Shown: one piece after another, positions 49,964-58,606 of the stretch | Position numbering within the stretch: the stretch's first letter is position 1 | Layout: each line of letters opens with the position of its first letter | Assembly: GCF_030866785.1 (NCBI RefSeq) | Contig: NZ_CP133018.1 | Span: 186,001 to 250,000 of the forward strand | DNA: 64,000 bases | Reading direction: 5' to 3' | From: Agromyces protaetiae | Lineage (GTDB): Bacteria; Actinomycetota; Actinomycetes; Actinomycetales; Microbacteriaceae | Position numbers and translations under genes: made by a program | Notes under the pieces: model-generated | What the model saw: the letters and a program-made list of their open reading frames with translations, nothing else | The model's database searches: none | Told to the model about the DNA's origin: nothing

Positions 49964-50767
49964 CTACTGCAGGACCGCGCCCATCTCCACGCTGATGATC
50001 CGGGCCGCGCGCAGCACCTCGTCGGCCATCGTCGCCTCGAGTTCCGGTGTGATCCGATCGCTCGGCGCCGCGACCGCGACGGCGGCGATCACCTCGGTGT
50101 TGTGATCGAAGATCGGCGCCGCGAAGCCTCGGACGTTCTCGCGGTTCTCCGTCTCGTCGATCGCATAGCCGCGTTCGCGCGTGGCGCGCAGGTCGTCGAG
50201 CAGACGTTCCACGCTCGTGATCGTGTTCGGGGTGCGCGCGCTCAGCGTCTTCGGCAGATGCTTCAGGATCTGCTGATGCGGCAGCCACGCCAGGATCGCC
50301 TTGCCGGTCGCGGTCGCGTACGCCGGGACCGCGTCGCCGATCTGGCTGAAGATGCGGACCGGGACGTCGTTCTCGACCAGCTCGACGTACACGACGTTGG
50401 TCCCGCGGAGCACCCCGAGATGCGCGGTCTCACGGGTCGCGGTGACGAGCGCTCGCATATGGGGGAGCGCGCGCGACCGCACGTCGATGCGGCGAAGGTA
50501 CTCAGCGCCGAGATGGATCGTGGTCGGGCCGAGCGTGTACAGCCCGGTCTCGGAGTCCAGATCGAGGAAGCCGCGTCGCACGAGCGTCTGCAGCATGCGG
50601 AGCGTGGTGGCCTTGCTCAACCCGAGCTCTGCCGTGCACGCGGCGAGGGTCAGGCCCGGTGGGGGGCTGCTCGCGACGTACAGCAGGAGCGCGAGCCCGC
50701 GATCGAGGCTTTGCGTGCCGACGATCGCCTCGCCGGATTCGGCGGAACTGGCGACGGCGCCTCTCAC
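49964..50767 (-). CDS. IclR-family regulator
   Basis: 267 residues. Winged HTH: LDRGLALLLYVASSPPPGLTLAACTAELGLSKATTLRMLQTLVRRGFLDLD in parts (about 20-70), then the IclR effector domain with GRGYAIDETENRENVRGFAAPIF-like signature (here ERGYAIDETENRENV). GTG start with GGAGG. Last in KduD-dehydrogenase-cupin-KduI-IclR order. It likely senses a keto-uronate and binds the 31-bp palindrome at 53802-53832. Confidence 0.9.
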   Translation of the reverse strand: MRGAVASSAESGEAIVGTQSLDRGLALLLYVASSPPPGLTLAACTAELGLSKATTLRMLQTLVRRGFLDLDSETGLYTLGPTTIHLGAEYLRRIDVRSRALPHMRALVTATRETAHLGVLRGTNVVYVELVENDVPVRIFSQIGDAVPAYATATGKAILAWLPHQQILKHLPKTLSARTPNTITSVERLLDDLRATRERGYAIDETENRENVRGFAAPIFDHNTEVIAAVAVAAPSDRITPELEATMADEVLRAARIISVEMGAVLQ

Positions 50768-50828
50768 CGGGGAGCCTCCAAAGGTGTGTGTTCGAACATC
50801 ATGCCAGGCATCTTCGAAGTCGAATCGG

Positions 50829-51662
50829 TCAAATTTCGACGACCGAGACCTGGTCCATGTCCTCGAACGCCTGGTTCTCGCCCGCCATCACCCAGATGAA
50901 GGCGTAGTTGGACGTTCCGGCACCGAAGTGCATCGACCAGGCCGGCGCGATCACGAGTTCCTCGTTTCGCACCGAGATCGTACGGGGCTGGCCCGGCTCT
51001 CCCATGAAATGGAAGACGCGGTCGTCCTCGGGAAGCCCGAAGTAGAGGTACATCTCGGTGCGGCGGCCGTGCAGGTGCGGAGGCATCGAGTTCCAGACGC
51101 TCCCGCGCTCGAGAGAGGTGATCCCCAGCACGAGCTGATCGCTCTGCGCGCCGTCCGCGTGGACGTACTTCGCGATGGTCCGTTCGTTGGCCGTGTCGAC
51201 GGCGCCTGCGGCGGCCGAGGCGGCCGCGTCGGCGGTGATGAGCTCCACCGGCCGATCCCGGTGCGACGTCGCCGAGGCCAGGAAGAACTTCGTCGCCTCC
51301 GTCGCCGTGCGGAACTCGATCTGCGCGTGCCCACGCCCGATGTACAGGCAGTCGCGATGGCCCAGCTCGTACGCTTCGCCGTCCACGACGACGGTGCCCG
51401 GCGTGCCGATGTTCATGACCGTGAGCTCGCGCCGATCGCAGAAGTTCGCGGTGCGGAACTGATCCGGCGCGACGAGCTCGAGCGGAACGCCCGGCACGGG
51501 GAACGCGCCGCCGACCGCCATCCGGTCCTCGTGCGAGTAGACGAGACTCGTCGCCCCTTCGCGGAAGAGGTCGGGGCAGACGAACCGCTCCCGTAGCGCG
51601 GTGGAGTCCATCGTGAGGTACTCCGCGGGGTGGGTCGCGTAGCGCTCCTGGGTGTGGTGCAT
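50829..51662 (-). CDS. kduI: 5-dehydro-4-deoxy-D-glucuronate isomerase
   Basis: 277 residues, KduI family. Metal-binding cupin motif: MPPHLHGRRTEMYLYFGL (His, His, Glu about 197-205) and WSMHFG (His about 248), with CLYIGRGH before. It isomerises 5-keto-4-deoxyuronate, the product of lyase/unsaturated glucuronyl hydrolase action on uronic-acid polymers, to 3-deoxy-D-glycero-2,5-hexodiulosonate, which KduD reduces. It sits in one run with kduD; 42 bases follow the cupin gene. Confidence 0.95.
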   Translation of the reverse strand: MHHTQERYATHPAEYLTMDSTALRERFVCPDLFREGATSLVYSHEDRMAVGGAFPVPGVPLELVAPDQFRTANFCDRRELTVMNIGTPGTVVVDGEAYELGHRDCLYIGRGHAQIEFRTATEATKFFLASATSHRDRPVELITADAAASAAAGAVDTANERTIAKYVHADGAQSDQLVLGITSLERGSVWNSMPPHLHGRRTEMYLYFGLPEDDRVFHFMGEPGQPRTISVRNEELVIAPAWSMHFGAGTSNYAFIWVMAGENQAFEDMDQVSVVEI

Positions 51663-51704
51663 GCTCGTCTCGGTCCTCTCGTAGGGTGGCGCTGCCCGGT
51701 GGCG

Positions 51705-52067
51705 TCAGGCCGCGGTCTGGTATGCGACGAAAAATTTGCGGGTGGTCTCCGACACGCGCCAGATGCCCCGCCAGCCCGGGCCGACGACCAGCACGGCGCC
51801 GGGTTCGATCGTGGTGATGGTGCCGTCCGGGTGCTCGATCGTGCCGGCGCCGGAGATGAAATGCATGACCTCGGTCATGTTGTCCTTGATCGACACGAAC
51901 TCGCCCGGTGTCACCTCCCACAGCCCCGACGAGACGGCGCCCTCGGCGTGGATGCGGAGCCGGCTGGCGATGGGATCGCCGCTGATCAGCTGCTCGGGCG
52001 GGACGGTCGGGCCGATGTGCTCGAGCGGGATGCGCGCCGAGGGCTCGGGCCAGGAGGTGAAGGTCAT
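51705..52067 (-). CDS. Cupin-domain protein (DUF861-like)
   Basis: 120 residues, single cupin: GLWEVTPGEFVSIKDNMTEVMHFISG and IEPGAVLVVGPGWRGIWRV. Similar to small cupins of the ureidoglycine-aminohydrolase type, but without the typical His-rich first motif, so metal binding is doubtful. Start overlaps the dehydrogenase stop (ATGA). Probably a uronate/sugar-acid accessory protein, role unknown. Confidence 0.8.
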   Translation of the reverse strand: MTFTSWPEPSARIPLEHIGPTVPPEQLISGDPIASRLRIHAEGAVSSGLWEVTPGEFVSIKDNMTEVMHFISGAGTIEHPDGTITTIEPGAVLVVGPGWRGIWRVSETTRKFFVAYQTAA

Positions 52068-53023
52068 GGGCGTGTCCTTTCCGGTGCGACCAGCTCGGCC
52101 GCATTGAGTGGGGCGGTGAGCGGCGAGCCCGCCAGGTAGGCGGCGCACCGTTCGGCCAGGAGACGACGCAGGCGCGGCTCGGAGCTCTCGGACAGCCACG
52201 CGATGTGATTGGTGATCACCAGGTTCGGGGCGGAGAACAGCGGCGAGTCCGGCGACGGCGGTTCATCGTCGACGACGTCGAGGGCGGCGCCGCCGAGCGA
52301 CCCGGACGCCAACGCGGACGCGAGCGCCGCAGCATCGACCAGACCGCCCCTGGAGACGTTGATCAGGTGCGCGCCCGGGCGCATGCGGGACAGGGTCTCG
52401 GCATTGATGATGTGCTGCGTCGCCGGCAGCAGCGGGCAGTGCAGCGACAGGATGTCGGATTCGGCGAGCAGCCGGTCGAACGAGACCGCGGTGAGTCCTT
52501 CGCCGCTCACGCCGGCCGGGTCGTGCGCGATCACCCGGCGGACGAACGGGCCGAGCAGCCGTCCGGTCTCGCGCCCGATGTGTCCGACGCCGAGGAGTCC
52601 GAGTGTCAGTTCGGAGAGGTCCGGGATCGGGCGCAAGGTGGCCCAGTCGTGCCAGCGCCCGCTGCGGACGAGGGCGTCCGCGCCGCGGATGCGCCGGATG
52701 CTGGCGAGCGCCAGCGTCGTGGCGTGGGTCGCGACCTCACGCACGCAGTAGTCGGGGACGTTGTACACGGCGATCCCGCGCGCGCTCGCCGCGTCGAGGT
52801 CGATGGTGTCGACGCCGACTCCGTACCGGCCGACGACGCGGACCGAGGGGTGACGCTCGAAGAACTCGCCATCGATGGTCGCGTACTGGACGAGCACGCC
52901 GTCGTGCGCGGTGACGTGACCTTCGACCCGTCGATCGTCGACCGCCACGCTCCAGGAGGCCGCGGCCTCACGTTCGATGGCGGTGTCCGCATATGTCGTG
53001 TCGAGCACGGCGATCGTGCTCAT
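52064..53023 (-). CDS. D-2-hydroxyacid dehydrogenase (copy 1)
   Basis: 319 residues. NAD-binding GLLGVGHIGRETGRLLG (about 142-158), Arg in LINVSRGGLVD (about 228), Glu/Asp in DVVDDEPP and catalytic His in ITNHIAW (about 276). Standard fold and length. ATGA overlaps with kduD upstream and the cupin downstream. Substrate likely a keto-acid of the uronate route; phosphoglycerate-like or glyoxylate activity cannot be excluded. Confidence 0.9.
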   Translation of the reverse strand: MSTIAVLDTTYADTAIEREAAASWSVAVDDRRVEGHVTAHDGVLVQYATIDGEFFERHPSVRVVGRYGVGVDTIDLDAASARGIAVYNVPDYCVREVATHATTLALASIRRIRGADALVRSGRWHDWATLRPIPDLSELTLGLLGVGHIGRETGRLLGPFVRRVIAHDPAGVSGEGLTAVSFDRLLAESDILSLHCPLLPATQHIINAETLSRMRPGAHLINVSRGGLVDAAALASALASGSLGGAALDVVDDEPPSPDSPLFSAPNLVITNHIAWLSESSEPRLRRLLAERCAAYLAGSPLTAPLNAAELVAPERTRP

Positions 53024-53805
53024 CGGGCGAGCCACCCGCCGTCGACGGGGATGACGGCGCCGTGGACGTAGCGCGCGGCGGGCGAGGTGAGAAAGACGCA
53101 CACCTCGGCGATCTCGTCGGGGGTGCCCCAGCGGCCGGCGGGGATGCGCTCGGTGATCTGCCGGTGGCGCGCCTCGTCGGCGACGAGCGCGGCGTTCATC
53201 TCGGTGTCGATGTAGCCGGGGGCTACGGCGTTCACATTGACACCGAGCGAAGCCAGCTCGTTGGCGAAGGATTTGGTGAGCTGCGCGACGGCGCCCTTGC
53301 TCGCGGCGTACGCGGGGGCCATCAGCCCGCCCTGGAAGCTCAGCATCGACGCGAGGAAGACGATGTGCCCGCGCCCACGCTCGGCCATGTCATGGCCGAA
53401 GGCGCGGGCGAGCAGGAAGCCGGCGTCCAGATTGACCGAGATGACCGCGTCCCAGTCCTCGAGCTCGAACGAACGGACGCTGGCCCGGCGGTTGACGCCC
53501 GCGGCGTGGACGAGCACGTCCACGGCGGCGAGGGCGCGGATGGTCGGCAGCAGGACGTCCGAGATCTGCTCGCGCGACGAGAGGTCGCTCTCGAGCGGTG
53601 TGTATGTCGCTGCGTTGGCGTCTGCGGCGGCGGTGAGCTCGGAGACCGTCGACGGGGGATGCGTCCGGGAGACCCCGATGACGTCGAGCCCGCCCTGGAG
53701 CAGTGCTCGGCACACCGCAGCGCCGATGCCGCGGCTCGCACCCGTCACCACAGCCGTTCGCCTGACCCGGGTTGGATCTGCGATTCGTCCTTGCGGAAAA
53801 TTCAT
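53020..53805 (-). CDS. kduD: 2-dehydro-3-deoxy-D-gluconate 5-dehydrogenase (KduD), SDR
   Basis: 261 residues. TGASRGIG (about 21-28), catalytic Ser in LASMLSFQGG, YAASK (Tyr/Lys about 162-166) and AVAPGYIDTEMN. Pairing with kduI makes KduD the preferred name. ATG at 53805 is preferred over a TTG at 53814. The ATG lies inside a 31-bp palindrome. Confidence 0.88.
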   Translation of the reverse strand: MNFPQGRIADPTRVRRTAVVTGASRGIGAAVCRALLQGGLDVIGVSRTHPPSTVSELTAAADANAATYTPLESDLSSREQISDVLLPTIRALAAVDVLVHAAGVNRRASVRSFELEDWDAVISVNLDAGFLLARAFGHDMAERGRGHIVFLASMLSFQGGLMAPAYAASKGAVAQLTKSFANELASLGVNVNAVAPGYIDTEMNAALVADEARHRQITERIPAGRWGTPDEIAEVCVFLTSPAARYVHGAVIPVDGGWLAR

Positions 53806-53832
53806 GATGCGCAATACCCTTGCACATCATGA
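53802..53832. promoter_or_regulatory. 31-bp palindrome spanning both divergent start codons
   Basis: TCATGATGCGCAA (53802-53814) and TTGCACATCATGA (53820-53832), one mismatch, around TACCC. The ATG of kduD (minus) and the ATG of the second dehydrogenase (plus) lie within it. TACCCT (53815-53820), eight bases before the plus ATG, is a -10 candidate. IclR or GntR-type operator likely. Confidence 0.85.
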
Positions 53833-54821
53833 CGCAACGAAGCAATGATGAAACGACCGGGACCCTGCCCGTCGTCGCCGTTCCCAGGGCTGACATCTTC
53901 GACGCGCTCCGCGACTGCGAGGGCGTCGAGTTGCGTCAGTGGACACCCGACACCGACCCCGCGTCCGCGCTGGGCGATGACGCGGATCGGGTCGAGATGG
54001 TGATCTGGCCGTATCCGAATCCGGACGGCGTGAGCCGGAGGCACCTCGAAGCGCTGCCGCGGCTCCGCGCCGTCCAGGCCATGACGGCCGGCGTCGACGC
54101 GGTCGAGCCCTACGTGCCCGACGGCGTCGCGCTCGCGAACGGGGCAGGCATCCACGCGACGAGCACCTCCGAGCTCGCGGTCGCGCTGACCCTGGCCAAG
54201 CGGCGGCAACTCGACCAGTTCTTCCTGGATCAGCAGCGGCAGAGCTGGCGGCCGCGCCGCCAGCCGTCACTCGCGGACAGCCGGGTGCTGATCATCGGCG
54301 TCGGCAGCATCGGCACCGCTATCGCGCGCCGGCTGGAGCCGTTCGAGGTCGGCATCACGAGGGTCGCGCGCTCCGCGCGCACCGATGGTCTGGGGCCGAT
54401 CGAGGCGATGACCGAGCTGCCGAGGCTGCTCCCGGAGCACGACATCGTGATCGTCATCGTGCCGCTGACCGACGAGACGACGGGGCTGGTCGACGCGGAC
54501 TTCCTCGCGGCGATGCCCGACGGTGCACTCCTCGTGAACGTGTCCCGCGGCGCCGTGGTCGACACCGATGCGCTGGTGGCCGAGCTGCAGTCCGGCCGCA
54601 TCGAGGCCGCGGTCGATGTCACCGATCCGGAGCCCCTGCCGGAGGGGCACGCGTTGTGGACGGCGCCCGGCGTGATCATCACGCCGCACATCGCCGGGTC
54701 ATCGGCGGCCGGCGTCCCGCGCCTGCACGACCTGCTGCGTTCCCAGGTGCGGGCGTTCGTCGGCGGGGCCGAGCTCGCCAACCTCGTGGCGCGCTCGGCT
54801 GAGCAATCATCGAATGCATAA
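53829..54821 (+). CDS. D-2-hydroxyacid dehydrogenase (copy 2)
   Basis: 330 residues. VLIIGVGSIGTAIARRL (about 155-171), LLVNVSRGAVVD with Arg (about 243), Asp/Glu in DVTDPEPLPEGH, and ITPHIAGSS with His (about 292). Divergent from kduD across a shared operator, so co-regulated. Too dissimilar from copy 1 to be a recent duplicate. ATG lies inside the palindrome. Confidence 0.88.
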   Translation: MTQRSNDETTGTLPVVAVPRADIFDALRDCEGVELRQWTPDTDPASALGDDADRVEMVIWPYPNPDGVSRRHLEALPRLRAVQAMTAGVDAVEPYVPDGVALANGAGIHATSTSELAVALTLAKRRQLDQFFLDQQRQSWRPRRQPSLADSRVLIIGVGSIGTAIARRLEPFEVGITRVARSARTDGLGPIEAMTELPRLLPEHDIVIVIVPLTDETTGLVDADFLAAMPDGALLVNVSRGAVVDTDALVAELQSGRIEAAVDVTDPEPLPEGHALWTAPGVIITPHIAGSSAAGVPRLHDLLRSQVRAFVGGAELANLVARSAEQSSNA

Positions 54822-54822
54822 A

Positions 54823-54849
54823 TTGAAACGCCTGCAACACATATGAAAC
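54823..54849 (+). promoter_or_regulatory. Intergenic region before the oligopeptide SBP
   Basis: TGAAAC occurs at 54824-54829 and 54844-54849, 20 bases apart (about two turns), within an AT-richer stretch right after the dehydrogenase stop. A regulator half-site pair is possible; no clean promoter was fixed. Confidence 0.3.
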
Positions 54850-54974
54850 ACCGCTGTGCTGAGGTGGGGGAGTTCGCCACTCGATGACGGCGACCGCCGC
54901 CACCTGCGGCACGTGATCTGTTCGCACCACCCGGCACCTCCCCCGAGATGTCCGGCCAAGAGTGAAGGTAGGGA

Positions 54975-56540
54975 ATGGAAGCCATGAACACCGTGCGCAA
55001 TCGACTGATCGGGGCGGCCTCGGCCGTCGTGATCGGGTCGCTCATGTTGGCAGGATGCGCCTCCGGCGGCGGCGGCGACGCCGGCGGCGAAGAGCGCGAG
55101 AAGCTCGTCGTCGCCCAGACCATGGAGATCTCCTCCGCCGACCCGGCGAACCAGTCGAACCTCGCCTCCGGGCAGTTGGTCATCCAGTATGCCGAGCCGC
55201 TCGTCTACCTCGATGACGAGTACAACGTCGAGCCGCTGCTCGCCGAGTCGGTCGAACGCATCGACGACCTCAGCTACGAGGTGGTCCTCAAGGAGGGCAT
55301 CACCTTCCACAACGGTGAGGAGCTCAAGGCCAGCGATGTGGTGTTCTCGCTCATGCGGACCACCGACAACCCCCAGACCGCCGCGCGTCTCGGAGACATC
55401 GATCCCAACGGCTTCGAGATCATCGATGACCAGACGCTGATCATCCGTACCAAGACGCCCGTGGCGTCCTTCCTCGCCAACCTGGCCGGCCCGCAGGCCG
55501 CCATCGTGAGCGAGAAGGCGGTCACCGAGCTCGGTGACGACTTCGGGACGGATGTCACGGGCGCCGGCACCGGCCCGTACCAGTTCGTCGAGTGGACCCC
55601 CGGTGTCGAGATCGTCCTCGAGGCCTTCGACGACTACTGGGGCGAGCCCGCCAACATCGAGCGGCTCGAGTACAAGTTCGTGCCCGACGCCAACACCCGG
55701 ACCGTCATGCTCGAGACCGGTGAGGCCGACGTCGTCTACTCGGTCAACAACTCCGCGATGGGAACGCTGAGCGGCAACGACGACGTCACGGTGTACGAGG
55801 CGACGCCGGCGGCCGTCCGCTCGATCTTCTACAACCAGGGCGAGGGCATGCCGTTCGCGAACGAGGACCTCCGGAAGGCGGTGTCCTACGCGATCGACCG
55901 CGATGCGCTCGTCGAGGCCGCGTACGGCGACGCCGCCGAGGTCGCGCGCGGATACCTCGGGCCGAACGTGCTCGGACACAACGAGGACATCGAGTCCTAC
56001 GAGCTCGATCTCGACGAGGCTCGGGCGAGCCTCGCGGATGCCGGGTACGGCGAGGGCGAGCTCGAGCTCAAGCTGACCTTCTGGGCGCAGAACGAGCTCG
56101 TCCGCATGGCCGAGATCATCCAGGCGAACCTCGCCGAGATCGGCATCACCGTGACCCTGGAGCAGCTCGAGGCGTCGGCGTGGGTGGACGCGCTCGCCAA
56201 CGGCACCGTGCAGTTCGGCTTCAACGGGGTGTCGTCTCCCGGCGGCGACCCCGACCCGCTCATGCACAGCCACTTCTTCAGTGGCAACCTGCCCGCGCCG
56301 AACCACGGCCAGGTGAACGACGCCGAACTGGACGCACTGCTGCTGGAGGGGCGCTCGACGTTCGACCGGGACGACCGCGACGCGATCTACCAGCAGGCCG
56401 AGGCGCTCGTCGCCGACCACTCGTACGCCTATCCGCTGACCCACGAGAAGCTCGTGATGGCCGCGCGTTCGGACCTCTCAGGGTTCGTGCTCGACCCGAC
56501 CAACTCGACGCGATACCACACCGTCACCGCGACGAAGTAG
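54975..56540 (+). CDS. Oligopeptide-type ABC substrate-binding lipoprotein (SBP family 5)
   Basis: 521 residues. Lipobox SLMLAGC (Cys about 28), family 5 features: NLASGQLVIQYAEPLVYLDDEYN, LKEGITFHNGEELKASDVVFSL and GAGTGPYQFVEW, and RKAVSYAIDRDALVEAAYG. Delivers peptides, nickel or other solutes to DppBC-type permeases. A 14-bp-stem hairpin (56549-56584) separates it from them. Neighbouring amidohydrolase and M20 peptidase suggest a peptide or acyl-amide ligand. Confidence 0.92.
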   Translation: MEAMNTVRNRLIGAASAVVIGSLMLAGCASGGGGDAGGEEREKLVVAQTMEISSADPANQSNLASGQLVIQYAEPLVYLDDEYNVEPLLAESVERIDDLSYEVVLKEGITFHNGEELKASDVVFSLMRTTDNPQTAARLGDIDPNGFEIIDDQTLIIRTKTPVASFLANLAGPQAAIVSEKAVTELGDDFGTDVTGAGTGPYQFVEWTPGVEIVLEAFDDYWGEPANIERLEYKFVPDANTRTVMLETGEADVVYSVNNSAMGTLSGNDDVTVYEATPAAVRSIFYNQGEGMPFANEDLRKAVSYAIDRDALVEAAYGDAAEVARGYLGPNVLGHNEDIESYELDLDEARASLADAGYGEGELELKLTFWAQNELVRMAEIIQANLAEIGITVTLEQLEASAWVDALANGTVQFGFNGVSSPGGDPDPLMHSHFFSGNLPAPNHGQVNDAELDALLLEGRSTFDRDDRDAIYQQAEALVADHSYAYPLTHEKLVMAARSDLSGFVLDPTNSTRYHTVTATK

Positions 56541-56548
56541 TGCTCATC

Positions 56549-56584
56549 CGTCCTGCTCCCGGACATCCGCCCGGGAGCAGGACG
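56549..56584 (+). terminator. Intercistronic hairpin after the SBP gene
   Basis: CGTCCTGCTCCCGG (56549-56562) pairs perfectly with CCGGGAGCAGGACG (56571-56584) around an 8-base loop, no U-tract. Probably an attenuator or 3' stabiliser giving more SBP than permease. Confidence 0.65.
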
Positions 56585-56614
56585 GGCACGCGCGAGACCC
56601 TGGAGGGCTGACCG

Positions 56615-57562
56615 ATGCTGAAGTACATCGCGTACCGGCTTGCGATGTTGATCCCCGTGCTGTTCGGCGTCGCGGTGATCGTCTTCACGCTCATGTACGT
56701 GACGCCTGGCGACCCGACCGCCACGCTCCTCGACGAGAACGCGACCGAGGCCGAACGGCAGGCGCTCCGCCGGGAACTCGGGATCGACGGTTCGTATCTC
56801 GAGCAGCTCTGGGGGTTCTTCGTCGGTCTCATCCTGCATTTCGATCTCGGGAACAGCTACGTCAGCGGCATGCCCGTGATCGACCTGATCGGGAGCCGGA
56901 TGGAGGCGACGGTCGCGCTGGCCTTCTGGTCGACGCTCGTCGCGGCCGTCGTCGGCATCGGGCTCGGCATGGTCGCCGCGATGCGCCCGAACTCGAAGCT
57001 CGACGACATCGTGATGACGTTCTCGCTGTTCGGCGTCTCGATGCCGAACTTCTGGATGGGCCTGCTGCTCATGCTGCTGTTCTCGCTGTATCTCGGCTGG
57101 CTGCCGGCCGCGGGCTTCAACGGCTGGGAGTACCTGATCCTGCCGGTGATCACGATCGCCACCGACTCCGCGGCCGTGATCGCCAGGATGACGCGCAGCG
57201 CGATGCTCGAGGTGTTGAGCCTCGGCTACATCAACACGGCGCGCTCGAAGGGGCAGCGCGAGTCGGTCGTGCTCTTCCGGCACGGCCTGCGCACCGCGCT
57301 CATGCCGATCGCCACGACGATCGGGCTGCAGTTCGGAGCGATGCTCGGCGGCGCGCTGCTCACCGAGACGATCTTCAACATCCCGGGCATCGGCAAGCTG
57401 CTCGTCGATTCGATCTCGTCGCGTGACTTCCCGGTCGTGCAGGGGGTGGTGCTCGTGATCGCGCTGCTGTTCGGGGTCGTGAACCTGCTGGTCGATCTCG
57501 CGTACGCGTACATCGATCCACGCGTCCGTACCCAGTTCGACCTCACCCGGAGGACCGCATGA
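56615..57562 (+). CDS. Dipeptide-type ABC permease (DppB-like)
   Basis: 315 residues, six helices. MLKYIAYRLAMLIPVLFGVAVIVF and YVTPGDPTATLL are the typical N-terminus. EAA loop: YINTARSKGQRESVVLFRHGLRTALMP in part. GGAGGG precedes the ATG. Four-base overlap with the next gene. Confidence 0.93.
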   Translation: MLKYIAYRLAMLIPVLFGVAVIVFTLMYVTPGDPTATLLDENATEAERQALRRELGIDGSYLEQLWGFFVGLILHFDLGNSYVSGMPVIDLIGSRMEATVALAFWSTLVAAVVGIGLGMVAAMRPNSKLDDIVMTFSLFGVSMPNFWMGLLLMLLFSLYLGWLPAAGFNGWEYLILPVITIATDSAAVIARMTRSAMLEVLSLGYINTARSKGQRESVVLFRHGLRTALMPIATTIGLQFGAMLGGALLTETIFNIPGIGKLLVDSISSRDFPVVQGVVLVIALLFGVVNLLVDLAYAYIDPRVRTQFDLTRRTA

Positions 57563-58557
57563 ACGCCATCGCCACGCCGATCGCGACGACGACGTCGGAC
57601 GAGACGCTCCGCACGATCGATTCGCTCCGGTTCCGCGGGCGGGTCGAGCGCCTGTGGACGACGCTCCGCAAGAATCGCCGCGGCGCGTGGGGACTGGTCA
57701 TCCTGGTGGTGATCATGCTCGCGGGGGTCTTCGCGCCCTGGCTCACGCCGTACGACCCGCTGCAGCAATCGCTCGGCGACGCGCTGCAGCCGCCGTCCTG
57801 GGCGCACTGGATGGGCACCGACAGCTTCGGGCGCGACATGTTCACCCGGATTCTCTACGGGGTGCGCACGTCGCTGCTCTCGGGCGTCCTCGCGGTGGTC
57901 GGGGCGCTCCTCATCGGCGGCGCGCTGGGCGCGATCGCCGGCTACTACGGTGGCCGCCTCGACAACGTGATCCTCCGCGGCATGGACGTCCTGCTGGCGC
58001 TGCCGACGCTGCTGCTGGCCATCGCCATCGTCAGCGCGCTCGGCGGCGGGCTCGTCAACATGCTGCTCGCGATCGGGCTCGCACAGATCCCCATCTATTG
58101 CCGCACCGTGCGCGCGGAGGTGATGCGGATCCGAGAGCAGGAGTTCATCGAGGTGGCGCGATCGCTGGGGGAGAAGGACGGCACGATCATCCTCCGGCAC
58201 GTCCTGCCGAACTGCACCGCACCGATCATCATCCGCGTCGCGATGGGGATGGCGGCGACGATCCTCGCGTGTGCCTCCCTCAGCTTCATCGGGCTCGGCG
58301 TCGCACCGCCGACGCCGGAGTGGGGGTCGATGCTGAGCGGTGGGCGCGAGTACCTGCGCACCTACCCGCACCTCACGATCTTCCCCGGCCTGATGATCAT
58401 GATCACCGTCCTGGCCCTCAACTTCATCGGTGACGGGCTCCGCGATGCGCTGGATCCGCGGATGAAGGCGACGAGTGCGACTCGGAAGCGCTCCCTGCGC
58501 CGTTCGAAGACCCCCCTCTACAAGGCTGTGGCGCCCGGAACACCCGGAAGCCACTGA
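57559..58557 (+). CDS. Dipeptide-type ABC permease (DppC-like)
   Basis: 332 residues. Long cytoplasmic start, helix 1 after KNRRGAWGLVILVVIMLAGVFAP, MGTDSFGRDMFTRILYGVRTSL, EAA loop FIEVARSLGEKDGTIILRHVLPN in part. C-terminus basic. ATGA overlap with DppB-like gene. Forms the channel with it. Confidence 0.93.
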   Translation: MNAIATPIATTTSDETLRTIDSLRFRGRVERLWTTLRKNRRGAWGLVILVVIMLAGVFAPWLTPYDPLQQSLGDALQPPSWAHWMGTDSFGRDMFTRILYGVRTSLLSGVLAVVGALLIGGALGAIAGYYGGRLDNVILRGMDVLLALPTLLLAIAIVSALGGGLVNMLLAIGLAQIPIYCRTVRAEVMRIREQEFIEVARSLGEKDGTIILRHVLPNCTAPIIIRVAMGMAATILACASLSFIGLGVAPPTPEWGSMLSGGREYLRTYPHLTIFPGLMIMITVLALNFIGDGLRDALDPRMKATSATRKRSLRRSKTPLYKAVAPGTPGSH

Positions 58558-58606
58558 CGAACGTCACGACACGATCGTGTCGACGAAACACAATGAAGGA
58601 GAAGCA

